Below are positions 49,854-58,140 of a DNA stretch of 64,000 nt, piece after piece. Under the pieces are notes generated by a model, which was not told the DNA's origin, searched no databases, and worked only from the letters and a program-made list of their open reading frames with translations. The stretch comes from Clostridia bacterium. Its GTDB lineage: Bacteria > Bacillota > Clostridia > Oscillospirales > CAG-272. Both the position numbers and the translations under genes were made by a program. Numbering within the stretch: the first letter of the stretch is position 1; each line of letters starts with the position of its first letter. The stretch spans positions 243,747 to 307,746 of the forward strand of contig JAFTKM010000007.1 in assembly GCA_017453245.1 (NCBI GenBank). The letters are read 5' to 3'.

Positions 49854-50084
49854 ATGGAAGTTATTCTTGCGGTGTTGTGGGTTGTTTGTAGTGTTGCATT
49901 ATGGTGGTTATACCATAAGTTGTTTGATGTTGTGTATTTTAGCTTGGCTGATGGCCTATTCAAAGAAATAATCGTTTGTGGACTCTTGGGTGGTATTTTA
50001 GCAGCATGCCTTGTTTACTTTTGGTACATAACAATTCCCCTTGTAATTATTATTGCGATAATCGTTAAAAAGAGAAGAGGTTGA
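49854..50084 (+). CDS. Small two-helix membrane protein
   Basis: A 76-residue protein with a first membrane segment near residues 3-22 (VILAVLWVVCSVALWWLY), a second long hydrophobic stretch near 39-71 that could be one kinked or two short helices (IIVCGLLGGILAACLVYF, ITIPLVIIIAIIV) and a basic KKRRG tail. AAAGGAGAT precedes the ATG. It is divergent from the XRE gene and its promoter is filled with that regulator's presumed operators. I do not recognise the family. A membrane toxin, holin-like peptide or immunity protein are possibilities. Confidence 0.75.
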   Translation: MEVILAVLWVVCSVALWWLYHKLFDVVYFSLADGLFKEIIVCGLLGGILAACLVYFWYITIPLVIIIAIIVKKRRG

Positions 50085-50171
50085 GTCAATAATAAAACAA
50101 GCGCAAAAAATGCATACAAACAAAAGTACTTTTCGCCATCAATTTAACACGTTTTGACAACAAAACATAAC

Positions 50172-50226
50172 AAAAATGCTTATAAACGCAAGGAAAACTC
50201 CAATTGACGTTTATAAGCATTTTTTG
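50172..50226 (-). terminator. Terminator of pfk2
   Basis: ATGCTTATAAACG pairs with CGTTTATAAGCAT, with A- and T-tracts on both sides and an outer AACATAAC/GTTATGTT pairing. It directly follows the stop codon of the leftward PFK and is effective in both directions. Confidence 0.9.
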
Positions 50227-50236
50227 TTGTTATGTT

Positions 50237-51358
50237 TTAGTCGCCGAATGAGACGCCCATAGCCTTGGCTACGCTTACAAGCTCGCCTTGGGGATCTACG
50301 TTCTCGGTGTGGACCGAGATAACGTCCTCGATGGACACGTCGGTGATATCGTCACCCTGGAGAGCGACCATTCTGCCAAACTTGCCCTTCATTGCAAGCT
50401 CTACTGCGGCATAGCCGTATCTTGCGGAGAGGACTCTGTCGTGCGCGGTGGGAGTGCCGCCTCTCTGAATGTGACCGAGCGTTGTCGCTCTTGCTTCGGA
50501 GCCGACGAGAGCCTCGAGCTTGTCCGCTACGATTGCGCCGACACCGCCGAGCCTTATCGGGTCGGGGCTGTCCTCGCGTATCTTGAGGATTACTCGCTCA
50601 CCGGAGATGTCCTTTGCGCCCTCAGAGACTGCCACGATGGAGAAGTCCTTGCCTGCCTCCTTATCCGCCTTTATCTTTTCTGCTACCTTGTTTATATCGT
50701 AGGGGATCTCGGGAATGAGGATAACGTCCGCTGCGCCCGCGATACCCGCGTGGAGCGCCATCCAGCCTGCGCCGCGTCCCATGATCTCAACTACCATGAT
50801 TCTGTGATGCGATCTGCCGGTTGTTCTCACTCTGTCAAGGCCGTCGGTCGCAACGCTGATCGCGGTGTCAAAGCCGAAGGTATAGTCGGTAAGCGCGAGG
50901 TCGTTGTCGATGGTCTTGGGGATTCCGATTACGTTTACACCCTTGCGGGAGAAGTCTCTGCCCGAGGTGAGAGTGCCGTCACCGCCGCAGATGAGAAGGG
51001 CATCGATGCCCGCCGCCTTAAGATTCTCTACCGCAACGTCGGAGACGTCGTCATATACGATATTGCCGTTTTCGTCCTTGAGGATCTTACCCTCCGCATC
51101 CTTTCTCGGATACTTAAAGAGGTTGTCCTTGTTGGAGCTGTAAAGGATAGTGCCGCCGATGGTGCTGATCTCGCTTACGTCATCGGTTGTGAGTGGAATG
51201 AAGTCGCCGTGGTAAAGACCGTGGTATCCGTGTCTTATACCCATGACCTCGAGTCCGTATTTTCTTATCGCGGTGTTAACGACCGCTCTGATTACTGCGT
51301 TAAGTCCGGGACAGTCGCCGCCGCCCGTCATAATAGCTATTCTTTTAATATCAGCCAT
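50237..51358 (-). CDS. pfk: 6-phosphofructokinase, second type (PKTIDND signature)
   Basis: A 373-residue phosphofructokinase with GGGDCPGLNA at the N-terminus, GGDGT at 125-129, PKTIDND at 147-153 and MGRGAG near 195. Lys in PKTIDND (Gly in ATP-type enzymes) with GGDGT rather than GGDDT marks the group III or mixed class, which includes both ATP- and pyrophosphate-using members. An insert at about residues 80-110 (KYPRKDAEGKILKDENGNI) is also typical of that class. It may run reversibly with pyrophosphate or serve pentose phosphates, next to a classical PfkA at 988-2052. AGGAGG precedes the ATG. Confidence 0.9.
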   Translation of the reverse strand: MADIKRIAIMTGGGDCPGLNAVIRAVVNTAIRKYGLEVMGIRHGYHGLYHGDFIPLTTDDVSEISTIGGTILYSSNKDNLFKYPRKDAEGKILKDENGNIVYDDVSDVAVENLKAAGIDALLICGGDGTLTSGRDFSRKGVNVIGIPKTIDNDLALTDYTFGFDTAISVATDGLDRVRTTGRSHHRIMVVEIMGRGAGWMALHAGIAGAADVILIPEIPYDINKVAEKIKADKEAGKDFSIVAVSEGAKDISGERVILKIREDSPDPIRLGGVGAIVADKLEALVGSEARATTLGHIQRGGTPTAHDRVLSARYGYAAVELAMKGKFGRMVALQGDDITDVSIEDVISVHTENVDPQGELVSVAKAMGVSFGD

Positions 51359-51395
51359 TAATTCCTCCTATGTTGAAATTCTCATAATGAACAAT

Positions 51396-51424
51396 ATATT
51401 ACTACATTTTCAGACTTTTTTCAA
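51396..51424 (-). promoter_or_regulatory. Promoter of the second pfk
   Basis: Minus strand TTGAAA (51419-51424), 17 nt, TAATAT (51396-51401). Confidence 0.6.
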
Positions 51425-51450
51425 GAGCCTTTTTTAAAAAAACAAAAATT

Positions 51451-51487
51451 TACAGCCGCAGTATCCCATATAGGCTCTGCGGCTGTA
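51451..51487 (-). terminator. Terminator of the housekeeping operon
   Basis: TACAGCCGCAG (51451-51461) pairs with CTGCGGCTGTA (51477-51487). On the minus strand AAATTTTTGTTTTTTT follows. Confidence 0.92.
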
Positions 51488-51513
51488 CTCATACGCGTAT
51501 TAATGACGTTGCG

Positions 51514-52461
51514 TTATCTCGCTATTCTCTGATCCTTGCCCTCAAAGCGGAGCACGGTGTAGTCTGCTCCGATGATTCTTGAGTAGATACGTCCCTCGTA
51601 CTTACCCGCGAGCTCAGAGCCCGAGAGGTTGGTCGAGATGATGGTAGACAGACCTTTGTTCTGTCTTGTGTTGATAAGGTTATAGAGAGCGGAAACCGAG
51701 AATTGAGTAACAAACTCGGCTCCGAGATCGTCAATAATGAGCAGGTCACACTCGAGGTACTTGTCGGATACCGACTCTGTGCGGTTGTAGCCGCTCTTGA
51801 ACTTGTCGGTCTCGAAGTCGTCGATGATATTCTGCGCGCTGTCGTAGAGCACGTCGAAGCCCTGGGTGATAACAGCCTTTGCAATAGCTGTGGAGACGTG
51901 AGTCTTGCCCGTGCCGGTGGTGCCGATGAGCAAGAGATTATCGTGATGGCGTGCGAAGCCGTCAGCAAACGCCCTTGCAATCTTCAGGTTTCTCTCCATC
52001 CTCTCTCGGAGCTCGCCGTCCTTGCCGAATACGCCGAGGTCGAAGTTATCGAAGGACTGCTTGTCTATGAGATTGCCCATTCCCGAGGACTGAATATTTT
52101 TTGTGATGAGAAGCTGCTTTAAGCAGGTGCACATTTTTGTACCCGCAAAGCCGGTGTCCGAGCAGGTCTTGCAGGTGTAATGCACCTCGGTGTAATCCTC
52201 GGGGTATCCGAGCTTTACAAGCGCGGCTCTTCTTCTTAAGTTGAGCTCCTTATTCTGTCTTCTTATCTCTTCAATATCTCCGCCCATGCAAGCGGTCTTG
52301 AAGAGAAGGAGGCCGGTCTTTGAGAGCTCCTTATCTATCGTTCTTATTTCCTCGGATTCGAGGGCGAGCTCAGCGTTTCTCTCGTCTGCGGTAGAGATCG
52401 CGTCGAGTCTGCGCTTTTCTATCTCCGCCTTTGCGGCAGCGTAATTGTCACGTGTATACAT
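51514..52461 (-). CDS. dnaI: DnaC/DnaI-like helicase loader ATPase
   Basis: A 315-residue AAA+ ATPase expected to load the replicative helicase DnaB/DnaC at origins or restart sites. The N-terminal ~100 residues are coiled-coil-like and end in a zinc cluster (CKTCSDTG...CTC). Walker A is IGTTGTGKTHVSTAIAKA and Walker B LLIIDDLGAE, followed by the sensor segment TNLSGSEL. It lies 14 nt after the DnaD-like gene, the usual primosome pair of low-GC Gram-positives. It is the last gene of the long leftward run. Confidence 0.87.
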   Translation of the reverse strand: MYTRDNYAAAKAEIEKRRLDAISTADERNAELALESEEIRTIDKELSKTGLLLFKTACMGGDIEEIRRQNKELNLRRRAALVKLGYPEDYTEVHYTCKTCSDTGFAGTKMCTCLKQLLITKNIQSSGMGNLIDKQSFDNFDLGVFGKDGELRERMERNLKIARAFADGFARHHDNLLLIGTTGTGKTHVSTAIAKAVITQGFDVLYDSAQNIIDDFETDKFKSGYNRTESVSDKYLECDLLIIDDLGAEFVTQFSVSALYNLINTRQNKGLSTIISTNLSGSELAGKYEGRIYSRIIGADYTVLRFEGKDQRIAR

Positions 52462-52475
52462 CGTCAGTCACTCCT

Positions 52476-53444
52476 CTATTTCTCGCCGTAGCTTCTCTCG
52501 AGAGCTCGCATCAGCGCATCCTCACTGTTGAAGTCTGCGTACTTAGGCGTCTCAGCCTCGACGGTTTTCTTTGATTTTTGACTACTATTATTTGCTTTTT
52601 TAGCTCTTTCTTGCTTACGAATGTTAACTCTCGCTCTGCACTCCTCGAGAGTTTTGCATCCTGCCTCGTGCCAACCTGTGAGGATGGAGTCCATATAGCT
52701 CGTGCTGAGCTTACCGGTTGCGACGACGGTGATGTCGTACGCCTCGCCTATGATCACCGAGGAGTAACCAAACTCGTGGAGCCATCTCTTGAAGTACTTG
52801 CGCTCACTGGGGGTGAAGGCTCTTGAATGTATACCGAGGAGTCGTCGCATCTCATATTCGCCCGCTATCTCGGCTTCCTTTTCCTTAACGTGTATCTCGA
52901 GCTCCTCGAGGCTATCTATATTCTTTCCCAGAAGCTTATTTGCCTCTCTCATTATTGCCTCGACCGTGAGGGGATTGCGCTTGGTTTTGAGGTAAGAGGA
53001 AAGAGTAAGTATGTATTCTACGGAGAGTCCCTTGTCTATAACGAGAGAGTTTATTCTTTCGACCTCGCGCACGACAAGAGTCTTTTCAAGTAGTCCCTCC
53101 ATATCCTTAATAAGATTCTGAAGGTTGTTATCTCTTACTGATATGGCCGCTTTGGGCGCATCAGCTGTCCTTTGTTCCTTTTTTTGCTCGAATTCATATT
53201 CGACCTCGGCAAGGATACCGCTGTCTCTTCTTGTCAAAACAGAGGACTCCTCAAAGAGGGTTATTGCCGCCTTTACTCTTGCCGAAGATACGCCGAGTGC
53301 GGCGGATAATGACTCTGCACAGAAGGGCTCGTCCTCAAGTGACTTTATCGCGAGCAGGACTTTGAGCTCGTCCTTTGTTGCCTCGCGGAAGCAGTCGAGA
53401 GCGGTTATTCCATCGAGATTTACCTTGAAGGTGTACTCACTCAT
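52476..53444 (-). CDS. DnaD-domain primosome protein
   Basis: A 322-residue protein. The N-terminal part (about residues 1-85) is a winged helix of DnaD type (TALDCFREATKDELKVLLAI, LGVSSARVKAAITLFEESSVL). Two DnaD C-terminal domains follow (LSSYLKTKRNPLTVEAIMREANK and EYEMRRLLGIHSRAFTPSERKYFKRWLHEFGYSSVIIGEAYDITV, then SYMDSILTGWHEAGCKTLEE). DnaD remodels DNA and recruits the helicase loader encoded next. The ATG at 53444 overlaps the rex stop by 8 nt. Confidence 0.87.
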   Translation of the reverse strand: MSEYTFKVNLDGITALDCFREATKDELKVLLAIKSLEDEPFCAESLSAALGVSSARVKAAITLFEESSVLTRRDSGILAEVEYEFEQKKEQRTADAPKAAISVRDNNLQNLIKDMEGLLEKTLVVREVERINSLVIDKGLSVEYILTLSSYLKTKRNPLTVEAIMREANKLLGKNIDSLEELEIHVKEKEAEIAGEYEMRRLLGIHSRAFTPSERKYFKRWLHEFGYSSVIIGEAYDITVVATGKLSTSYMDSILTGWHEAGCKTLEECRARVNIRKQERAKKANNSSQKSKKTVEAETPKYADFNSEDALMRALERSYGEK

Positions 53445-54138
53445 CTTTTTCTCTCTTTTCGTTAGCGGTCTTGATCTCATAGCAGAGCGTCATCAGCGAG
53501 TCGCCGAGGTGGATATTCTCTACTATAACGTCGGGGTTGTCGAGCTTCAGCTCCATATTCGCAAAGTTCCAGATGCCCTTGACACCCGCTTCGGTTATTA
53601 TGCTTGCGACGTCGTATGCCGCCTCCTTGGGTACTGTAAGTACGCCGATATGTACGTTGTGCTCGCGGCAGAAGTCGCCGAGCTGGTCTACCGAGTAGAC
53701 GGGTACGTCATATATCCTCGTGCCGATGACGGTGGGGTCCACGTCAAACATAGCGAGTCTGTTGACTCCGCGGCGCTCGAACATATGCGTTGCCGCAAGG
53801 GCTCTGCCGAGCTTACCCGCGCCGATGATAACGGCGTTGTAGCTCTCATTCACACCGAGCAGCTCGGAGATCTTGTTGTAGAGGAATTTGATATTGTAGC
53901 CGTAGCCCTGCTGACCGAAGCCGCCGAAGCAGTTGAGGTCCTGTCTTATCTGCGATGCGGTTATATCCATAATTGCCGAGAGCTCGGCGGAGGATATTCT
54001 GAGCTTTCCGTCTCTCAGAAGGTCGCCGAGGCATCTGTGGTATCTCGGGAGTCTTCTGATTACTGCGGAAGATACGTTGGCCTTGGGCTCGATCGGTCTT
54101 TTACCGAAGGTGCCGCTCACCTTATCTATGCTTTCCAT
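53437..54138 (-). CDS. rex: Redox-sensing transcriptional repressor Rex
   Basis: A 233-residue NAD(H)-sensing repressor that releases DNA when NADH rises, derepressing fermentation and respiratory genes. The N-terminal winged helix has VIRRLPRYHRCL and SSAELSAIMDITASQIRQDL, the FGGFGQQGYGYN hallmark follows, and the Rossmann fold has VIIGAGKLGRALA. The helix-swapped C-terminus ends after ENIHLGDSLMTLCYE. AAGGAG precedes the ATG. Its place between tsaD-rimI and dnaD is common in Clostridia. No clear Rex box (TTGTTAANNNNTTAACAA) was seen in the window. Confidence 0.95.
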   Translation of the reverse strand: MESIDKVSGTFGKRPIEPKANVSSAVIRRLPRYHRCLGDLLRDGKLRISSAELSAIMDITASQIRQDLNCFGGFGQQGYGYNIKFLYNKISELLGVNESYNAVIIGAGKLGRALAATHMFERRGVNRLAMFDVDPTVIGTRIYDVPVYSVDQLGDFCREHNVHIGVLTVPKEAAYDVASIITEAGVKGIWNFANMELKLDNPDVIVENIHLGDSLMTLCYEIKTANEKREKDE

Positions 54139-54221
54139 TTATATATCTCCTTCTTTATTTTCATCAGTTGAAGGACCGCCGCACGTTGATACGGGTGCGG
54201 GATCCTGCGTTTTTTGAGGGG

Positions 54222-55313
54222 TTAATCTATCGTGCCGATACTGTCGGAGGCGCTCGCATTAAGGGAGGAATCCGCGAGATTGCCGCGGAGGTATTCGTAG
54301 TAGGCTTGAGCTCCGATCATAGCTCCGTTGTCACCGCAAAGTGACACGGGTGGGGTGTAAAGAGTGATTTTCTTCTCTTTTGCCAGGGTTTTAAGTCTGT
54401 GTCTCAGATGCGAGTTTGCCGCCACACCGCCGCAGAGTGCTATCTCCTTGACGCCGTATTTATCGATAGCCAACGCCATCTTCTTTGCTACGGCCTCAAC
54501 CGCCTCAAAGGTGTATCTTGCAGCAAATTCGGCGCGGGGTAATTCAGCACCCAGCTGCTCGTATCTGTGCAAGAGATTTATCGCCGCGGTCTTAAGTCCC
54601 GAGAAGGAGAAGTCGAGCGTATCGTCCTTCACCGCGGGGGAGGGGAGTGTGAAGTCTCCCGACTTGTAAGCCGCGCTCTTTTTGTATTTTGCGAGGTAGT
54701 CGTCGCACTCACCGACAGCCTTGTCGAAGCCCTCCTTAGAGAGCGCGTCGAAGCCGCGTCCTGCGGGGTAGGGTATGCCGATGATTCTGCCTATCTTGTC
54801 AAACGACTCACCGATGGCATCGTCACGCGTTGAGCCTATGAGCTTTACCTCGTTGTAGTCCTCGACGAGGTATATACCCGTGTGGCCTCCCGAGACCGCC
54901 AGAGCGATGAAGGGGGGCGTAGGCACGTTGCCGTCCTCGTCAAGATAGCAGGTCGCAATATGTCCCTTTATGTGGTCGACGGGGATAAGAGGCTTGTTGT
55001 TTGCCACCGCCAGAGCCTTGGCAAAATTCACACCGACAAGAAGCGCGCCGATAAGTCCGGGGTTTGCCGTTACGGCTATCGCGTCCACCTCGTCCATTGT
55101 AATGCCCGCTACCTCGAGCGCCTCATAGGTGATAGAGGATATCGCCTCGATATGAGCTCTTGACGCGATCTCGGGCACGACTCCGCCGTAGAGTCTGTGC
55201 GTCTCGACCTGCGACGCTATGATATTCGATTTTACTGTGAAGCGGCCACCGTCGCACGAAACGACCGCAGCCGAGGTCTCGTCACACGAGCTCTCAAATG
55301 CAAGTATGTTCAT
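54222..55313 (-). CDS. tsaD: tRNA N6-adenosine threonylcarbamoyltransferase TsaD
   Basis: A 363-residue ASKHA-fold protein that transfers threonylcarbamoyl to A37 of tRNA with TsaB and TsaE. FESSCDETSAAVV is at the N-terminus, the iron-binding HIKGH (the HxxGH motif) near residue 118, SGGHTGIYLV and a C-terminal GGVAANSHLRHRL. The product is a few residues longer than usual at the C-terminus. rimI is upstream and rex downstream. TsaB, often next to them, is not in this window. Confidence 0.95.
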   Translation of the reverse strand: MNILAFESSCDETSAAVVSCDGGRFTVKSNIIASQVETHRLYGGVVPEIASRAHIEAISSITYEALEVAGITMDEVDAIAVTANPGLIGALLVGVNFAKALAVANNKPLIPVDHIKGHIATCYLDEDGNVPTPPFIALAVSGGHTGIYLVEDYNEVKLIGSTRDDAIGESFDKIGRIIGIPYPAGRGFDALSKEGFDKAVGECDDYLAKYKKSAAYKSGDFTLPSPAVKDDTLDFSFSGLKTAAINLLHRYEQLGAELPRAEFAARYTFEAVEAVAKKMALAIDKYGVKEIALCGGVAANSHLRHRLKTLAKEKKITLYTPPVSLCGDNGAMIGAQAYYEYLRGNLADSSLNASASDSIGTID

Positions 55314-55349
55314 TTTGGTCTCCGTCGTCGACCTGTCAGGTCGGACACT

Positions 55350-55802
55350 TTAATATTGCATATCGTAGGCACTTGCGCGAAGCATAACTATCGCGTCGTC
55401 CTGCGGGTCCTTGTAGTAGTTTTTTCTCCTGCCTATTTCCTTGAAGCCATAGGCCGTGTAGAGTTTTATAGCGGGTATATTCCTCGACCTTACCTCGAGA
55501 AAGAGCCTCTCAAGCCCCTGTCCCTTTGAGGTTTTTACCGCGTAGTCGAGCAGTCTGTATCCTATACCTCTCTGCCTTTTGTGGGGCGCGACCGCCACTC
55601 TGTATATCTCGCCCTCGGGCGCTATCAGTCTGCCTATCACGTAGGCGATGACCTTACCGTCCTCCACGGCGGTGAAGCACATTCCGCCCTCTGTGCAGAT
55701 GAGGTCCTGCACGTCACGGTAGCTCCACGCATCGGGGAAGATGAGGTCTTCAAGCTCTGCGATGCCGGTGGCGTCCGCAGGTATGGAGCGTCTGAAATCC
55801 AT
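55350..55802 (-). CDS. rimI: Ribosomal-protein-alanine N-acetyltransferase (RimI-like)
   Basis: A GNAT acetyltransferase of about 150 residues. The acetyl-CoA motif A is VAPHKRQRGIGYRLLDYAV, preceded by GEIYRVAV and followed by LFLEVRSRNIPAIKLYTAYGFKEIGRRKNYY, the RimI pattern. It would acetylate the N-terminal alanine of ribosomal protein S18. The start at 55802 lies next to the rbfA stop, implying coupling; no strong ribosome-binding site is seen. A longer frame to 55847 overlaps rbfA. Linkage to tsaD supports the assignment. Confidence 0.87.
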   Translation of the reverse strand: MDFRRSIPADATGIAELEDLIFPDAWSYRDVQDLICTEGGMCFTAVEDGKVIAYVIGRLIAPEGEIYRVAVAPHKRQRGIGYRLLDYAVKTSKGQGLERLFLEVRSRNIPAIKLYTAYGFKEIGRRKNYYKDPQDDAIVMLRASAYDMQY

Positions 55803-55803
55803 A

Positions 55804-56163
55804 TCAGTCGTCGCTCTTACTCTCGTCCGAGGTCTTAATTTCCTCAAGCAGCTTTGCGATTCTCGCGCCGTGCTCCATAGAGCCGTCCTTTACAAAATTA
55901 AGCTCGGGTGTGATTCTGAGGTTGAGTGTGTGTGCGAGGTGGTGACGGAGCATACCCGTGCACTTCTTAAGGCCCTCTGCCGCTTCCTTAAAATCTCCGA
56001 TGCAGGAGAAGTATACGGTCGCGTATTTGAGGTCGGGTGCAACCTCCGCTCTTGTGATGGAAACGAAGTTGTCGATGACCTTGGGCTCTCTTACGTTGCC
56101 GAGCGCAATCGCCAGCTCCTTTGCCACCGCGTCATTTATTCTTCCGCGTCTGTAATTTGCCAT
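55804..56163 (-). CDS. rbfA: Ribosome-binding factor A
   Basis: A 119-residue KH-like protein that matures the 5' end of 16S rRNA in the 30S subunit. MANYRRGRINDAVAKELA and VSITRAEVAPDLKYATVYFSC match the family, as does LRHHLAHTLNLRITPELNFVKD with its conserved histidines. AAAGGA is 8 nt before the ATG at 56163; the longer frame to 56196 is not needed. It lies in a run with murI and rimI rather than beside infB/nusA, its common neighbours. Confidence 0.92.
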   Translation of the reverse strand: MANYRRGRINDAVAKELAIALGNVREPKVIDNFVSITRAEVAPDLKYATVYFSCIGDFKEAAEGLKKCTGMLRHHLAHTLNLRITPELNFVKDGSMEHGARIAKLLEEIKTSDESKSDD

Positions 56164-56201
56164 TTTTATATCCTTTCGACACGCGGGGCGTGTCACTTTA
56201 T

Positions 56202-56882
56202 TTATCCGTTTAAGTTTAGTTTTTCCGATGCCTCGATGAGCAGGTCCGCGCCGACTCTTGCCGAGTCGACAATGCTCGTGACACCGTAGCGCGAGGCTAT
56301 TTTTCGGGCAGTCTCCTTCAATGAAGGGAAGTGTGTGCAGCCGAGAATAAGGGTGTCGATATTCTTCGCGAGGACGGGCTTCAGCATCTTCTCGAGCCTC
56401 ACCTCGTCAGCCTCTGTGACCGTCTCGTCCGAGAGCCCAGAGTCTATCATTCCGACAAGCTCACCTAAGGAGAGCTCATAGGTTTTGCATCCAGGGAGTG
56501 CTCGCGAGAAGGCGTGTGAGTCCACGGTGCGTTTTGTGGCTATAACGCCTATACGTCCTGACCGCGTTGAGTATTTCGCGGTATTTGCCACCGCTTCTAT
56601 TATGGGAATTGCCTTTTCTCTGTACTCCTTGCCTATGGATTTATATACCGTGCTTGCCGTACAGCAGGCTATCAGCACGCGCTCTGCTCCCATATCGAGA
56701 AGGCGCCTGATATTCCTCTCGGTGATTCGTACAAGCTCTTTTTTTGTCTTGATGCCGTAAGGGGCGTTTTCTCTGTCGATGAGGTAGACGAGGTCGACGT
56801 CAACCGCCTCCCGTATATACCTTACCGTGTTGAGTCCGCCGCTCCCGCTGTCAAAGAGTCCGACCACCGAGCGTATCCTCAA
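56202..56882 (-). CDS. murI: Glutamate racemase
   Basis: A 226-residue cofactor-independent racemase making D-glutamate for peptidoglycan. The first half has VGLFDSGSGGLNTVR, YLIDRENAPYG and the first catalytic cysteine in ACCTAST; the second cysteine is in LGCTHFP. The usual motif is ACNTAS, so the substrate-contacting Asn is replaced by Cys here, and the protein is about 30 residues shorter than typical MurI. The frame overlaps the end of ddl by 32 nt. It is likely functional but the substitution deserves checking. Confidence 0.85.
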   Translation of the reverse strand: MRIRSVVGLFDSGSGGLNTVRYIREAVDVDLVYLIDRENAPYGIKTKKELVRITERNIRRLLDMGAERVLIACCTASTVYKSIGKEYREKAIPIIEAVANTAKYSTRSGRIGVIATKRTVDSHAFSRALPGCKTYELSLGELVGMIDSGLSDETVTEADEVRLEKMLKPVLAKNIDTLILGCTHFPSLKETARKIASRYGVTSIVDSARVGADLLIEASEKLNLNG

Positions 56883-57855
56883 TAAAGGACAGTATCGCCG
56901 ACCTCGGGTCTATGCCGTTTGCCTCGAGCATTTTTGGGTAAAGGCTCTCTGCTGTGAAGCCGGGGAAGGTGTTTATCTCGTTGAAGTATATCTCCCCGTC
57001 CGCGAGGAAGAAGTCTATTCTCGCAAGGTGTCTGAGCGTGAGCGCGTCCGCGAGCAACTCGGCGTAGCCTTGTATTTTCCAGGCTGTTTCCGAATCTATT
57101 TCTGCCCTTGGCGCGACACGTGTTTCTCCGCCGTATTTCTCTCCCCAGCCGTAGAAGCCGTCGACGAGTATCTCACCCGGCGGGGTGATTATTCTTTGTC
57201 CGTCCATCTCGATGAATGCGCATTCAAGCTCACGCTTATTATCAAGCATTCTCTCGACTATGACGAGATTATCTCCGAGGCTCATCGCCTCGTCAAAGTG
57301 CAGTCTGAAATCCTCCTCGGTCCTTAAGGGGAATGCCCCGACCGAGCTGCCGAGTTGCCTCGGCTTTATAAACATGGGGAAGCCGACCTTCTCCCGACAG
57401 AGTCCGAGCGCCTCCTCGGTGTCGGTCTTTTTTGAAAATACCGCGTCATCGAGAGTCGGAATCCCGAGTGAGCGCGCTACCGTTTTGGTCAAGGCTTTGT
57501 CAAGGCATACCGCGCTCGCGCACACCGTCGCGCCTACGTACGGAATACCCGCAACCTCGAGTGCGCCTTGTATCGTGCCGTCCTCTCCGCCTACTCCGTG
57601 GAGCAGGGGAATTGCCGCGTCGATTTTGATAAAGCCGTACCCCGTGTAGATACTTCCGCCCTCTTTTCGCGTCGGATAGGCGGGAATATCCTTACCCTTT
57701 ATGCGGATGCTCCACTCTCCGTCGATTCCGATATACACGGGTAATATCTCATATTCCGTGTCGGAAAGGAGAGTCCTCATATAGCCGTATCCTTTGACGG
57801 ATACGTCGTGCTCCTTGCTTGCTCCGCCATAGACGAGAGCTATTCGTTTCTTCAT
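56851..57855 (-). CDS. ddl: D-alanine--D-alanine ligase
   Basis: A 334-residue ATP-grasp ligase producing the D-Ala-D-Ala end of peptidoglycan precursors. Landmarks: YGGASKEHDVSVKGYGYM at the N-terminus, LLHGVGGEDGTIQGALE, the P-loop region IKPRQLGSSVGAFPL, RELECAFIE and the metal site ARIDFFLADGEIYFNEINTFPGFT. AGAGGTGAT precedes the ATG. It is followed by murI with a 32-nt overlap, so two wall-precursor enzymes are coupled. It is separated from prmC upstream by a hairpin array. Confidence 0.92.
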   Translation of the reverse strand: MKKRIALVYGGASKEHDVSVKGYGYMRTLLSDTEYEILPVYIGIDGEWSIRIKGKDIPAYPTRKEGGSIYTGYGFIKIDAAIPLLHGVGGEDGTIQGALEVAGIPYVGATVCASAVCLDKALTKTVARSLGIPTLDDAVFSKKTDTEEALGLCREKVGFPMFIKPRQLGSSVGAFPLRTEEDFRLHFDEAMSLGDNLVIVERMLDNKRELECAFIEMDGQRIITPPGEILVDGFYGWGEKYGGETRVAPRAEIDSETAWKIQGYAELLADALTLRHLARIDFFLADGEIYFNEINTFPGFTAESLYPKMLEANGIDPRSAILSFIEDTLGGRTL

Positions 57856-57884
57856 ATCATCACCTCTCTTGCGTATTGTATGCG

Positions 57885-58140
57885 AAGAGAAGGAAAATGT
57901 GAAATTCGAAGTGCGAAGCGCGAAATGCGCAGTGAAGTTGCTCCGCAGTGAAGTTGTGCTGTCGCACAGTGAAGTTGACTCGCATAGCTCGCAGTGAAGT
58001 TACTCGCCGAGGGCTCGTAATGAGTTGTTTTGGAAAGGTATAATTCACTTGCGCCTTCCGGGGCGCAAACTTCACTCACAAGGTGAACTTCACTGTTTTG
58101 AAAAAACAACTTCACTTCCGCTTAGCGGAAACTTCACCCC
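57885..58140. repeat. Inverted hairpin array (AGTGAAGTT / AACTTCACT)
   Basis: Left half (57930-58010): AGTGAAGTT between GCtccGC, GTGC/GCAC, GCGAG-type and CTCG/CGAG hairpins. Right half (58060-58140): AACTTCAC between GCGCC/GGCGC, CAC/GTG, GTTTT/AAAAC and TCCGC/GCGGA. The last word contains the TGA stop of prmC. The centre again has CTCGccgaggGCTCG. It lies inside the prmC-ddl intergenic gap. Confidence 0.9.
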
